Source of the DNA: Zychaea mexicana
Lineage: Eukaryota > Mucoromycota > Mucoromycetes > Mucorales > Lichtheimiaceae
NCBI RefSeq assembly: GCF_025766255.1
Contig: NW_026516735.1
Span: 124,001-188,000 of the forward strand
Direction of reading: 5' to 3'
DNA: 64,000 nt
Part shown: piece after piece, positions 1 to 12,748 of the stretch
How the letters are laid out: each line of letters starts with the position of its first letter
How positions within the stretch are numbered: the stretch's first letter is position 1
Notes under the pieces: generated by a model
The model's input: the letters and a program-made list of their open reading frames with translations, nothing else
Told to the model about the DNA's origin: nothing
Databases searched by the model: none
Position numbers and translations under genes: made by a program

Positions 1-1618
1 GGTTCGATGGGTGCCATAATACCCCATTCTTGTCATCAAAACAAAGAAAGAAGCCCTTTCCGTATCACCTTTGAGCTACCATCCTGTACGCGTCCCAGTG
101 CTGCTCGGGCCACAACAACAGATGAAGTTCCCAGACACCCATTGTGTGTGTGTGTGTGCTACTTAGCTACTGTTGCTACCACACTACCGTTGCTATGACT
201 ATTGTTTTTTGCTCTTTTTCTCCTAAGCGCCCATGTCATAGAGAGGTTGCAGTTTTCCAGAGCTCCAAACAACCCCCATCCTATCACTACTATTACTACC
301 ACTACTACGCGAACACTTACATACATACATACATACATACATACACACACTCCTCTTCTGCTTGTCTCCCTTTCAAACAGTAGATCTGACTGCTGGAAGA
401 ATTAAGATTGTCCTCCTCTCTCTCCCCACCCCCCCCCCAACAAAAAGCACCACCACAACCACCACCACCGATTCTCCCTCTTTGACCTGTGTCCCTTGAT
501 AGCAATGGCTCCCTATGTGCAAATGTAAACCTGTCATTCTAGAGAACAATACGCCGCTGCTGACACTTTGTGCTATGTTTATCAAAAGCATGATCACATG
601 GGCCCTACCTATCCACAGCATTTCTCGCAAGTTGGATATGAGCGGCATATGGCTTATTAGTTTAATTCCCAAAAGCACAAATCGCCGCTTCAATGATTTG
701 CATCCCTCCCCCCCAAGAAGTATGATGGAATTAAGAGCAGGCAGGCAGCATGCACACTTTCTCACACACAACGTATTAGGCTTTATTTGTCATGGTCAGA
801 ACGACTGGGACGGACAATGAGCTTAATTAAGCAAGAACAGAGGCACACAGACAAAACTGGGTATAGTAATCGGTCTTTTGCACCTTTCCATAAACTACTG
901 GCCGTTTCCTCCTCGTTTCCTCTGCTCCTACTACTCTAACCCACCCCACCTCCTTTCAAATACCCACCCCCTCCTGTGATTTAATGATGGGTCTTGCTAG
1001 GCAGTAGTGTAATACGGGGTGTATAGCAGCACTAATAATAACGGTAGCAGTAGTACGGTGCTGTGCTACCCTGTACCCAACATAAGGCTGCTGCTGCTGC
1101 AGAGATGCAACAAGATGCAACAAATCAAATTATATGAAAGTGATCTGTTACACATGCGCCATATCAAAAACCACAGTCCGCTATTAAAAAGAAAGAGAGC
1201 ATACATGCACAAGGGAACAATAAGAAAAAAAATGCAAGTGTCGCTGAAGATCGGTCTTTCGCCCTACTGCGGCATCAGATCTCTGTGCCTGTTTAATTTA
1301 GAGTTCTATCATTATTTACCATCCACTCAATCATCTATCCATTAGCAACAACAAGGACAACAACACCCTTCCCTTTGCTTCCAAGGTAGCTTCGCCAAGT
1401 GCTTCGCTAGGTACTCCTTTGCCCTTTTCCTCTTTCCCTTCCTCCTTTGACCGATGATGACGGTGATGATGGTTCTGTCGGGTGGCCGACCATATACATA
1501 CACTCCTGTCCTGCCCTCGTCAATGATACTACGTACCCGTTGCTACTACTACTACTAAACATCCCATGTGCTATTTCCTCTTTCTGATCAATAATCCAGG
1601 GTAAAATGCACATTTTTT
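1..1618. other. Intergenic low-complexity region, no gene seen
   Basis: No reading frame here resembles a protein. The stretch contains a (CATA)n microsatellite near 318-345, (TG)n and (CT)n tracts, and poly-C runs. It lies downstream of the VMS1 stop and probably contains that gene's 3' UTR at its right end. Confidence 0.6.
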
Positions 1619-3903
1619 TTATTTGTTTTGTAATCGCCGCATCCGTTCTTCCGCTGCTCTTGCCCGCATCTCCCTTTCAAGCCTTGACCGTGCCTCGGGC
1701 GTCATGCTTGCCAAATTCATTCCAGAAGGACCGTTTCCTGTTGCTGCTACAATCGCTGCTGCTGGTCCACCTAGCATTTGCGGCCCTGTCTTCTTTTGCG
1801 ATGATGGTGATGATGATGCTTTAGCTAGTTCTTGCTCTTGCTTCTTCTTTAGCATGCGAGCCTCTTCCTTCTTTTGTCGTTCCTCTTCAATCTTTCTCCG
1901 CCTTGTTGCTTCACGCTCCTTCCGTACTCGATCCTTCTCCGCCTGTTCTAGTTCAGCTTCTCGTGTCAGTGGACTCGGTACGCGTGCCTCGTTGAGCCAA
2001 TCCCAGCGGCTGCTTAGATCACACATACACCGTCGTAACGCATTACGTGTGTCTTTGTCCTTGGCTACTTCGTACGCCGTTTTGCCTAGATCGTTTTTAA
2101 TTGTCGGATCGGCATCCAGCTCGCGCACCAGAACAGACACGAGTGCGGGGTAACCGGCATGTGCTGCCAAATGAAGTAGCGTCGGATATCGCTTTAATTC
2201 TTCGTCAGCGTCATCATCATCATAATTGTTGTTGTTGTTGTTACTGCCCTTGGGGGTGGTAGCAGTACTACTGGATGGGAACAATGATGCTAATATAGGA
2301 CCACGAGATAAAGACAGCAAAATGTCCTCGTGCTTTCGAACATGCGCTAGCACCAATTGCTCTTTACCCTGCTTGGTCAGGGACACCAATTTCTCGACTT
2401 GAGCTGGAAGCGCTTTGTTGTAGTTGCTGTTGCTAGCACCACTGGTGCTCTTTTTCATATCTTGTTGTTTACCGCCACTTTTAGATTTTTCTAGTTGTTG
2501 ACGTGCCCGTTCCTCCTTGTCAATCACTTTGGCTCGATGTGCCTGGATTGCCTCAATGTCCGCTTCAAGGACTTTGAGCGTGCTCATTTCAATAAATACA
2601 CGGCGTACTTCATTCAATGTTGGTCGTTTTGTCGGAAAAGGGATGGTTTCCGAAGTATGGCGCGTCAGAACGGCATCGTCGTAGCCATACACCAGCTTGC
2701 GATTGTTGCTTGGTGCATGGACAAAGACATGTTCGCTTTCTTGGATATGTTGTTTCCATTGGTCAAGCACCTCGCGTACCTCTTGCTGCAACATTTGTTC
2801 GTTGTGTCGACGGATTTGTGCGCCTGCGGAATTGGCTGCACCTTTGGAACTATCGTTGGCTGATTGTGCACCACCCTGCTTTCGTCTCGCTATTTGAAAA
2901 ATCCTTTGTTGTAAGTAGATCAAGATCCCCTCCTTAGCGATCCATCATTGAATAAAATAAGAGAAAAGAAAGCTCACTGGTATAGCGATGGAACGTCTTG
3001 TGCGCAACCATTTTCACCTCGTGTGGATCCAGCTTGTGAGGGCCCCGGATACTCTTATTGACATCCACCACAGCACCTGCGAAATGACCACCACCAATCA
3101 TGATGATCGTCCACAGCCGCTTTCGTTGTTCAAACCGCGTCGCTTGCAAGCGCGACAAGCCTTCCAATGTCTCGGTCAGTTTCCGATACACGCCAAAATG
3201 GATTGATCCAGGCAATGCAGGCGATGCTTGAAACCACGACAATGCACGGTATTTCTTCTCGAATGGAGACAGGTCTTGTGCTACAGCATCAAGCGAAACA
3301 TGGAGTGCTTCTTCCTTTTGCTGCTGTTGGACTTGTTTCTTGAGCAATGCGTTTGTGTTGTCGTTCTGTGTTTCGCTGTCGCTGGAGCTGTTGTCATCGT
3401 CTTCTTCGTCTTCTTCTTCGGACTCGGATCCCGAGATACTTTCAGCCAAGTCTGTATACCACATATTCATATATTAGAGAACCATATAGTGAACAGATCC
3501 AATACGAACGCAGAAAAGAAAACTAATTACCAGCAAGCATGGCTTCAAACTCGGGCAACGATACAGGGGGTTGTTTCAGCACCAGTTTACGCTTAATATT
3601 ATATCGATGCCAGTCAGTTGAGAAATGCTTACGATGATCTTGACGATCGTTCGTGGAAAAGGCGAGATCGCACGTATTACACGTCAACACGTCGGATGAA
3701 CCGGGCTCTGTTGTTGTTGCTGCTGTTTGATGTTGCTGAATTTCTAGATTCTCGAGAGCTGCAGCTGTCACGTCGACTTGTTGAGACTCTTGTTGCTGTT
3801 GACGATCTCCATCATAGTCGACGGGATGTAGTGCGTCGAGTAGTTCTTGAGGAATATGAAACACGCTCAGTGGACGTTGTTTTAACTTTTCAATGTCCAG
3901 CAT
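1619..3903 (-). CDS. VMS1: VMS1/ANKZF1-like peptidyl-tRNA endonuclease of ribosome quality control
   Basis: Three exons, complement(join(1619..2889,2978..3451,3531..3903)), 705 aa. Vms1/ANKZF1 releases stalled nascent chains from 60S ribosomes by cleaving peptidyl-tRNA, and recruits Cdc48/p97. Visible in order are a C2H2 finger (Cys75, Cys78, His93, His99, followed by the family's typical WHRYN stretch), an acidic linker, and the VLRF1 domain with GGGHFAG at about 244-250 and KTFHRYT before the second intron. The GGAQ loop follows at 288-291; Gln291 is the expected catalytic residue. An ankyrin-like segment (LLHLAAHAGYPALV, then DLGKTAYEVA) comes next, then a highly charged coiled coil. The C-terminal Arg-rich helix (RAAEERMRRLQ) fits a VCP-interacting motif. 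Both introns are GT..AG with consistent phases (1 and 1). Length is close to yeast and human proteins. Identity is secure; the exact exon borders are my inference. Confidence 0.93.
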
Positions 3904-5464
3904 ATTCTTAAGTCTATAATTTTTGAGAATGGAGGAAGACGGAGTGAGGGAATGGTCGATAGACGGAAGGTAAAGTATGGTTATTTGACTGTCGTAGGTA
4001 TAATGTTATATACAAAACGGTTATGGCGCGGATTATTATAGATTTACTGCGGCAAATGTGTGGCCACACTTAAAAAAAGCATGATACCTCCGCCACCTTT
4101 TAAGGGTGTCGCAGCAACAGAAGTCAGCCACACCGTACTTTACTATGGTGTGCGATGATTGCTACGATCACATATAATACTTTCTCCAAAATCATATCAT
4201 TGATTAAGAATGACAAGCAATCTGTCAGACTTGGTATGTCATTTTAAAGAATGACAATAAAACAGTTCATGATTAATAAAATGTGCTTCTGGCTTATCAA
4301 CCACGTTACTAGTGGCAGTAGTACATATATAGAAGTGTTTAAATGCCACACCATACCCTTTCTATCTTTTTCCTTTTTACGGTGTGAGTGGTGGCTATAG
4401 CTGTTTCTTATTTAGTTGGATTCGATATCATGGATATAAAGAAATACTCAAGAACATCATCATCTATTTCCGACAAGGAAAAAAGAGTCTTAACATATCA
4501 TATACTTCCTCATCGGTTATTGCTAATGATATCATGAATATAATTTCGATCGGCTTTTCCATACATCAGCAAATGGACAGAGACCCACAATGCACATGTT
4601 CCTCTTCACAGTATATATCTGTGTGCGTGCTGCATCGACATAGTATATGTACATAGAATTAACCTAGAAATTGACGACGGACGTCGATCATCTTACAACA
4701 ACATCAAAAACAAAAAACAGGTTTTTCTATAAAACGAGTAATGTTCAAGAACGAAATTGTGCATTATTCAAAAATGTCTTGCATAATATGTAGCTTAAAA
4801 TAGCGGAGGTCCACATGGGAGGGGGGGTAGAAGAAAAACGAAAGGCTGTTTTTCATCGGATCATTCGTGTATTACAATAGACACATCAGAATAGGAGCGA
4901 CACTGTATGCTGATATATAGTCTATCACCGAACAATAACACCTTTTTTCTTTTATCTTCCTACTCCTACTACAAAAACACGCTCCCTTTCTCCTGGAACT
5001 CCCAATTTCCCTTCTTATTCCCTTCACAAATTTCTTCTCCTAAATCAAGGCATACTATGTAACAAGTAGAAGGATCGATTGTTGCGGTTACTACTACTTT
5101 ATTTTCGGTCTTGATTGATTACTTCAACAATCTTACGGAACGAAAAATTGCTACGATATATACTATCCTTACTCACAGAGGGAAAAAAACATTGATCGAG
5201 CCTAAAAAGGAGATACGATGGCAGGTTTATAATACTTATTAATACTTATTAAAGCACAATATGTACAATAAGGTATACTACTGCGCCGACAAATAAACGA
5301 CGATGCGTAAATGATTAAAGGAGACGTTAAACAATAAAACAACTACATATTTTTTGGACGATGAGCGTTAACGACAGGGACGATCACAATTCTAGTTTAG
5401 ATTAAAGTCGGATGATTGTTGTTCTATTGCTGTAACTAACTGTACAGCCTATACTTTTTATATA
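3904..5464. other. Intergenic region upstream of VMS1, no gene seen
   Basis: AT-rich. It should contain the VMS1 promoter just right of 3903. Short frames here (for example 4384-4656) have no recognisable content. Ends at the TA target site of the pogo element. Confidence 0.5.
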
Positions 5465-5486
5465 CAGTTGACCCCCGCTTTTTGCA
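5465..5486 (+). repeat. Left terminal inverted repeat of pogo element
   Basis: 22 bp, perfect inverted match to 7777-7798. It continues into a hairpin formed by CTTTTTGCAG and CTGCAAAAAG around 5477-5523. Confidence 0.93.
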
Positions 5487-5716
5487 GTAGCAGTTTTTCA
5501 TGAAAAAAACTGCAAAAAGCGGGGAACTGCAAAAAGTGAGGATGGGTATAAGGGTGTTACACAGGCTGAGTATAGCTTAGCTTACTAAGTGTCAATTATG
5601 TGAAACAATTAAAGAATATCGGTACTTTGTTGAGGTTACTTTCACATTGCAATGTCTATATATAAAAGACTTGAATTTTTGCAATTGTCTTATACACACT
5701 ACTCAAACTACACATC

Positions 5717-7543
5717 ATGACGAAAGGAAAATATGAAAAGCTTACTGACGAAATAAGTGAAGCAGCGTATCAGTACTACGTCGCCAAAGAGAAAGCGCTG
5801 CGCAAGTTTACATACAAGGATTTACTCGACTGGATAAAAACAACATACAACCTTGAGAGTGTTCCGAATACAACAACAATTTCACGAATGATTGCTAAGA
5901 GAAAACATGAAGAAGAAAACGGCATCGAGAGAAATAAAAGACAAAAAGCTCGAGCAAAGTTTCCCGTATGTTTAAGCTTATTGAGTACTGCTTGCTATTC
6001 ACTTTACTAATAAGAAAGCAAAATAATACAATAGGAACTAGAATACGCTTTATATACATGGATAGAACAAAGATTCCATGAGAAGATCCCAATCAATTGG
6101 GATATCATTAAGAAAGCTGGTGAAAACTTTGCAACTAAGCTGAAATCTCAACTGAGGACTTGACATTCTCCAATGGCTGGCAAAACCGCTTCCAAAAACG
6201 ATATAACCTCAAGGTCCAAAAAATAAGTGGTGAAGCTAGCTCTGCTGATGTCACACTCGCAGAAGTCAAGTTGCCTGAAATACAACGAATGCTAGAAAAA
6301 TATACGTTAAAGGACATTTACAACATGGACGAGACAGCTGTCTTCTACTCCAGTGCTCCTGTGTCTACAATTGCACCTGGACCGTTTAAAGGGGTCAAGC
6401 AGGACAAGTCGCGGTTGACACTTGTATTGACGACGAATGCTGATGGATCTGATAAGTGGCGCCCCTGGTTCATTGGCAAGGCACAGCGCCCAACCTGTTT
6501 CAGCAAAGTATGCTATACGATAAAGTAAAAGATGATGATCAACTGCTTATTATATTTTCTATATAACAACAGGCACAGCAGAGAAAGGTTGACATCTCGA
6601 AGTACCGTGCAAATGCCAATGCTTGGATGACGCGCGATATCTTCAAGAAGTACCTTACTATGTTGGATAAATCGATGGTGTATCAGCAAAGAAAAATTGC
6701 ATTGCTCTTAGACAACTTTTCGGGCCATTTTTGCGATTACGAGCCAAAGAATGTCGAGCTAGTATATTTGCCGCCAAATACAACATCGCTTATGCAGCCT
6801 TTAGATGCTGGTATTATCCGCAGCTTCAAGGTGCATTTCAAGTACGTTGTTGTTATAATTATTAGATAGGCTTATTTTATATGTATTTGGAAATTTGAAA
6901 GTAACCATTTTCTCTGTTGTATTAGGAATTTGCAATATGAGCATGCATATAGCAGAATTCAGGAGCGCTTGGAAAAAGGCCTGCCTGTTGATAACGGAAA
7001 TACGTTTCGTATTGATGTTTTGACAGAAATACAATGGTGTCATGAGGCATGGCAAAGTGTTCTAGTGCTGACAATTGTAAACTGCTACATAAAAACGAGG
7101 GTAATAGATGCAGTCATGACTAGCAGCACTGATAGTGGGTCAGACAATGCAGACGAAGTTGCACTTGGCCAGATCATCTCAGTCTTATTTATGGTGCCAA
7201 CAACCTTGCAAATTTCACTTTTGATGCAGATCTACCTGAGGAAATTGCAGCTGTTCATCCACTGCTTTCCGATGAAGAAATTGTTAGTGCTGTTCTTAAT
7301 GAAAAAGTAGCTGATGATGTTGTTGACAACGGCAATGAAGATACTAGCATGACTGTTGTTTCATCTGAACCTGTTACACCAGTATATAGTTTGCAAGAAA
7401 AAACAAGAATACTAGAAAAAACAATTGCTATTTTAGATGCCCCGGAACATCAAAACATCCGGAATGAGCTCAGAAAAGTCCGGGATGATTTCCGCAAGAA
7501 AAGCCAGAACAAACAATCCAGAATCACCAATTATTTTCAGTGA
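5717..7543 (+). pseudogene. pogo-type DDE transposase with CENP-B-like N-terminus, frameshifted
   Basis: Proposed exons are 5717-5965, 6035-6507, 6573-6841 and 6926-7543, separated by short GT..AG introns. The N-terminal exon is a CENP-B-type helix-turn-helix. FSNGWQNRFQKRYNL near 6168 is the Tc5/CENP-B DNA-binding signature. The catalytic triad is visible as NMDET (about 6322), LLLDNFSGH (about 6706) and LPPNTTSLMQPLDAG (about 6769-6813). Two frameshifts interrupt it. One lies near 6139, where the frame of the preceding exon runs into a stop but the FSNGW frame begins one base out. The other lies near 7165, before YGANNLANF. Enzyme class is certain. Whether the shifts are real decay or assembly error cannot be told from sequence alone. 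Confidence 0.85.
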
Positions 7544-7776
7544 TAAAACCTTTATGTAATAAATATAAAGCTTTATATAGAAAACTAGGAAGTATCAGTG
7601 GTTCGATTCTCAGTGTCGCCGCTCTCTGGGGAGAATGAAAACCACTAGCGGGAAATTGCAGGTCCTGGTTTTGGGCTGCAAAATGCAAAAAGTGAGGAAA
7701 CTGCAATTTTACTAAATGATGAGCGGGATTCCTCCAAAAAAAGCTGCAAAAACTGAGGATCTGCAAAAAGCGGAGG

Positions 7777-7798
7777 TGCAAAAAGCGGGGGTCAACTG
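7777..7798 (-). repeat. Right terminal inverted repeat of pogo element
   Basis: 22 bp, perfect inverted match to 5465-5486, followed by TA. Further direct copies of the TGCAAAAAG motif precede it at about 7684, 7744 and 7762. Confidence 0.93.
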
Positions 7799-8381
7799 TA
7801 ATGTCGACTGTTTCTTCCTTTTACACCGTTAACGCATCTTGGATATATTATGATTGTTTGACATGGAATTGAGACGAGATTATAGTAGCCAGCAAGGGTC
7901 GATCAGGATGATGCAACTACTTAAAGCAACGACAGTCATGCCGTGAGAGGTGTAGTCAGATCTAGTAGTATGTTTACATGAGCAACTTGATTACATTTCA
8001 AACTACTTGATTATTTATCTTTCCATTACGTGAAATTAGCTGATGATGAAATCTAACTTTTTCCCTATGTATACTATTCAGTCTCAATATATTATCCCAT
8101 TTCTACCATTGTGTAATGAATTACAACAAAACAGGAAAGTAGAACATATTTCTGTATAATACGCTATTTACAACAACCAACTACTTACTATGATAAGTAT
8201 ATTTGAAATTGATAAATTAAGTGATGAGCAACACCGAAACGCTACTTTATAATCTCTTAACCAATATATGATAGTACTGTTTAGGAATTTAGACATGGAT
8301 GATGTTGCTGGTTTATGAAAGGAAAACATGATTATTCAGGACAGTATAAGCTAACTTGTTTTATTCTACAATGCAACTTTT
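7799..8381. other. Intergenic region between pogo element and DHTKD1 stop
   Basis: AT-rich, no reading frame with recognisable content. It should contain the DHTKD1 3' UTR at its right end. Confidence 0.5.
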
Positions 8382-11300
8382 TTATACGGTCAAAGCATCT
8401 TGGATCAATCGTGCTTGTTCGGCACGGAACTGGGACGAAATTCCAGTAGCGGGAGCCGCCAGTGCGGCGCGACCAACATATTGCAACTATAATAACAAGG
8501 ATTGGTGACAATAACGACGTGAGAAATGAAACCATATAAATTATTTATATGAGCAACTTGACTAAACTCCAAAATATATGATAATTTACCTTTTCATTGC
8601 GTGGGATCAGCTGGGAAATACGAGGAGCCATAAATGCATAAGCACCCGCGTTCTCGGGCTCTTCTTGACACCATATGAATTCGCGAGCATAATTGTATTG
8701 ATCGACAACTTGTTCAAGCTCGTTGCGTGGGAATGGGCTTAATTCCTATTGTATGTATTGACAATGTATATAGTGAGTACTTATCTTGATTCTACATTTG
8801 AGGTTTGATAACCCTCCTTATGTATCTTATCAACCCATGGCGGTGTTGTTTTCATTTTGTCTATAGTTTACATTACCTCAACTCTTATTAATGCAATACG
8901 ATCATCAAGTCCCTTGGCAGCTCTTTCTTTGACCAGGTCATAATACAGCTTGCCCGACACAAAGACAACCTTTTCAACTCCATTGGGCGATTCTGTTGAC
9001 ACAGGGTCATCCAATACAGGCTTGAACTGCTGGCCAGGTGCCATATCATCCAATGTGCTAACAGCCGCTTGAGATTTGAGTAAACCCTTGGGCGACATTA
9101 CAATTAACGGTTTGCGGTAAGGGCGATGGATCTATAATAATTATATAGTATAAATTAGAGGACGGAAAGAAACAGAAGCATATATATAAGTATATTTGGA
9201 ACAGACATCTCTTATTCCACTATGACTCTCTTATTCCTCCAAATATTATTAAAAATGAGTTTACATGCCTGACGTCGAAGCACGTGGAAGTACTGGGCAG
9301 GTGTAGTACAGTTCACGACAGACCAATTGGGTGCTACGTCGTAGCATTTGTCGATATCCATAGGTTCGTTGCTCATCTGAAGAATCAAGCGTCACGTAAC
9401 CGTTAGGAACATTAGCAACAGAAGATACTACTGCTACTTTTAATTATATTGCTGCAAGGAGGAAGAAATTTGTGCGACATACCTGAAGAAATCGCTCGAC
9501 GCGAGCTGATGAATGTTCTGGTCCAGCACCATCTTGACCATGTGGCAAAAGCATAACAAGGCCAGTCTGGCGCAACCATTTAGCTTCACTGCTAGAGACA
9601 AATGTATCAATAGCAATCTGGGCTCCGTTGAAGAAATCGCCAAATTGAGCTTCCCAAATAACTAGTCGGCTGGGTGATTCGATTGACATGCCGTATTCGA
9701 ACCCGAGCACAGCATATTCAGACAATGGACTGTTGGCAACCTATAATTTATACAACGTGGAAGTTTGTAAAATATCTTTTGTTAGTTTCTCTAAAACAGA
9801 TTGGTAATCATGAGCATGACAAGATGTATGGTCTAACCTCAAGGAACCCTTGTCCATCGCCCAATCCATGGTTAAGCGGGATCACCGCCTTTTCAGTTCC
9901 TTGATCCACAAACATGGCATGACGCTGGGAGAACGTACCACGGCCCACATCTTGGCCTGAAATTCGGACATCGTGACCCTCCTGCAGCAATGTTCCAAAA
10001 GCAAGTGCTTCAGCTGTAGCCCAGTCAATACCAGAACCTTGATCGAGACGTTTGAGTCGGGATGCAATATGGTATTTTTGCAAGCGCGGGTGCAATTTAA
10101 TGCTGGCATCAGGCGATGTCACAGACTGTTTGCCAACTTGCGTCAAAACATCTGTCGCGACACCAGTATCAGGTTCTTCTTCAGGAAGCGGCCTTGTCTT
10201 AACATGCTTGATACCCTTCCAATTGCCTTGCAAGTGGTAGGAAGATGGACAGTCGACAAGGGGCTCATTATTGGCCTTTTGAAGCTCGCTATCCAGTAGA
10301 CTGTATTGAGACTCACGCACAGCAGCAACGCTTTCAGCGGACTCGAATACGTTTTCTTCACTGATCAGCTTTTGCTCGTACTGTTTAGGAACAGAGTTAT
10401 GTAGACGAATATTGTTGTACATGGATGGTTGGGTAAATGCAGGCTCATCCAGTTCGTTGTGACCCCATCGACGATAGCAAATTAAGTCAAGGATGATATC
10501 CTATCAATAGTAGCAAATGGTATAATATTAATTTCCCTTAGTTTTTGCTCTTTTTTTTTTCTTTCAAGTCCTTGCCAAAATCAAAATAAAATGATGTTGC
10601 GCGTACCTTTCTAAACTTGTTTCGATATTCAAATACGACATCCATGGCACGCGCCACATCTTCAGGGAAATCTCCATTTACGTGAACGACAGGCACATTG
10701 ATCATTTTGCCAATATCCGAGCAATAAGCGGACGAGCGGGCATTCTGTGCGGGTGTGGTATAACCAAGCTGATTGTTGACCACAATATGAACCGAACCAC
10801 CAGATGAATAGTGAGGCAAGTTGGATAAACTCAATGACTCCATGACAATACCTTGTCCAGTGAATGCCTATGAATCATTAACCCGAATGTTCGGTTATTT
10901 TCTCAACATTAAATTCAATTGAAATCATAATGGCAAAGAGGAGAAAATAGAAACGTACTGCATCACCGTGAATTTGAACAGCCATAACTCGATCACCCAA
11001 GCTACAATCAGGATTGGCTGAAGTCAACAATTCGGTCTGCTTGGCTCTTGCTTTGCCCATAACAACAGGATTCACAGCCTCGAGATGAGAAGGGTTGCTC
11101 AGCAATGAAACATGAACCTCGCCGCCGTCGTATTTGAGTGTTGGGTTATTGACTAAGTCAACAATAAATACATGAAGTGGTTCCATACTACTTATTATAA
11201 CTCCAGTTTGTACACACAGTGGTAACCTGTTTGTAAACGGTAAAACTTACTTAAATGCGAAATCACATCACCAGTATGCGTCGTATCACCAGGCAGTTCC

Positions 11301-12748
11301 GAGTTTCCTTTCATTTTACTGAATAGAGCAGCATGTGGATATTCGAGTAAATTGCAGAGTAAATTCAGACGGCCACGATGAGGCATACCAATAAGCACGT
11401 CTTGAACGCCAGCTAAAAATAACCGGCATCATGATAAAATCCGTGGTAAAAAAAGTAATTTGTGGTCAGTTACAACAATCATGCAAGGCTAAGCAACAAA
11501 TATTCTCACGCCCCTGATTTCCCTTATTCGAGGCTTACTTTGTGCTGACAGCTCAAACAGTCGATCCAACGCTACCATCATACTCTCGGCTCCTTCTAAG
11601 CCGTATCGCTTCATGTTGGGGAACTTCTTGGCCAAGAAATGATCAAATGTCTAGTAGTAAAGTATCTCGTCAGTAAACCTTGTTGAGAGATAAGAGAGTA
11701 CCACCAGCAGTTGTTTTTCCCTTAGACATCAGCGTCCTCCACCCATCCTTGAGCATTACTAACCTCCGAATTTGTCAGCAATTCATGAATACGCCGTTTT
11801 TGCTTAACAGAAAGTTGCGGCTTTGTCCATGATTCTACAGCATGGTACCACCATCGTCTTTCACTTGCAGACTACATGAACGATCTAAGATTAGCTGCAA
11901 TTGCAGTTGTCGTTGCATGGATCCTGCTTCATGTTCATTACTCTTGAGTTTCTTTACCGGAAGATGCATAAATTCGTGTGCAATCTTACCGCAATACACG
12001 GCATTAAGATGGCCCAGAATGGCTTCAAAATCCGCTTCTTCTCGACCGGATGGATTGCTTGTTGACTCAGTTACATGAAGGATGCCTTTTTCAAGTGGAC
12101 GTACAGCATATCAGAACCGCGTCATGCCATCGGAAAGAGAAAGGATGATATCATGTCAACCCCGCCAAGTATTCAAGCCTTCATTATTTTATCACATCCA
12201 CGACCGACCGAAATTTTGAAAAAGATAACGAATCCTAATGACCATACCTGCAAGATTGTACATTTTCTTTGGATCCGTCAATCCATAGCGTTCGGCTTGA
12301 AGTGACAGCACTTTTCTTTATACAGAACTACTATTAGATCACCTATGCTAAACTTTTCTCCATATATCCACTGCTGCTTTCCTCGCTTCAATCCATATAT
12401 GATTCAAATTAACCATATGTATAACATTATCACTTACTCGTGTTGCATGATTTCAAGAGGATCCAGACGGGCCGATTTGTGACCATGCTGTCTGTATGCT
12501 TGGACGAACCGTAAAAGGCTACCATATTCCATACGATTGGCGAGTTCTTCTTGGGTGTAATCGGGCATCCGATACTCTTTGGGAACACGATAACCATAGA
12601 CCCCGCGATCATGATATTGCCGTCTTTTTGTTATGTTATGGAGAGTTCCGCTGTTTCCTTGCTTTGTTTGAAGAAGCAAGCGTCGTCGCGGGTCGACTGT
12701 TGAGGAAGAGGCCAACCGGTTTGTCACCGACCTGCAGTATGGAAGCAT
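8382..12748 (-). CDS. DHTKD1: 2-oxoadipate dehydrogenase E1 (DHTKD1 type), mitochondrial
   Basis: Fourteen exons: complement(join(8382..8486,8590..8745,8877..9131,9269..9376,9483..9740,9838..10500,10607..10867,10959..11152,11251..11412,11539..11650,11764..11871,11958..12085,12248..12315,12438..12748)), 962 aa. It is a thiamine-diphosphate E1 that decarboxylates 2-oxoadipate in lysine and tryptophan breakdown, feeding lipoyl E2. The N-terminus is Arg/Ser-rich, as expected for mitochondrial import. The RGVYGYR stretch after it is typical of DHTKD1 rather than OGDH. Other family blocks seen are [60 protein letters not shown] and VLGFEYGMS. The length matches DHTKD1 (human about 919 aa). Intron phases agree throughout. 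The intron starting at 9268 needs a GC donor. The subtype call (oxoadipate rather than oxoglutarate) rests on family resemblance. Confidence 0.93.

Larger units (their letters stand above)
5465..7798 (+). mobile_element. pogo/Tigger-type Tc1-mariner DNA transposon, complete ends
   Basis: The element is 2334 bp, bounded by a TA dinucleotide on each side (5463-5464 and 7799-7800), the target-site duplication of this superfamily. The terminal inverted repeats match perfectly over 22 bp (5465-5486 and 7777-7798) and start with CAGTTGACCC, as in Tigger-like elements. Copies of TGCAAAAAG(C/T)G(A/G)GG recur just inside both ends. It carries a single transposase gene on the plus strand. Confidence 0.93.

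Noticed and set aside
7590..7625. GGTTCGATTC near 7600 as a tRNA B box
   Set aside because: No A box upstream; it lies in the 3' untranslated part of the pogo element.
8382..12748. Classification as OGDH (2-oxoglutarate dehydrogenase)
   Set aside because: The RGVYGYR start and the overall block sequence fit DHTKD1 better; OGDH would be longer with a different N-terminal region.
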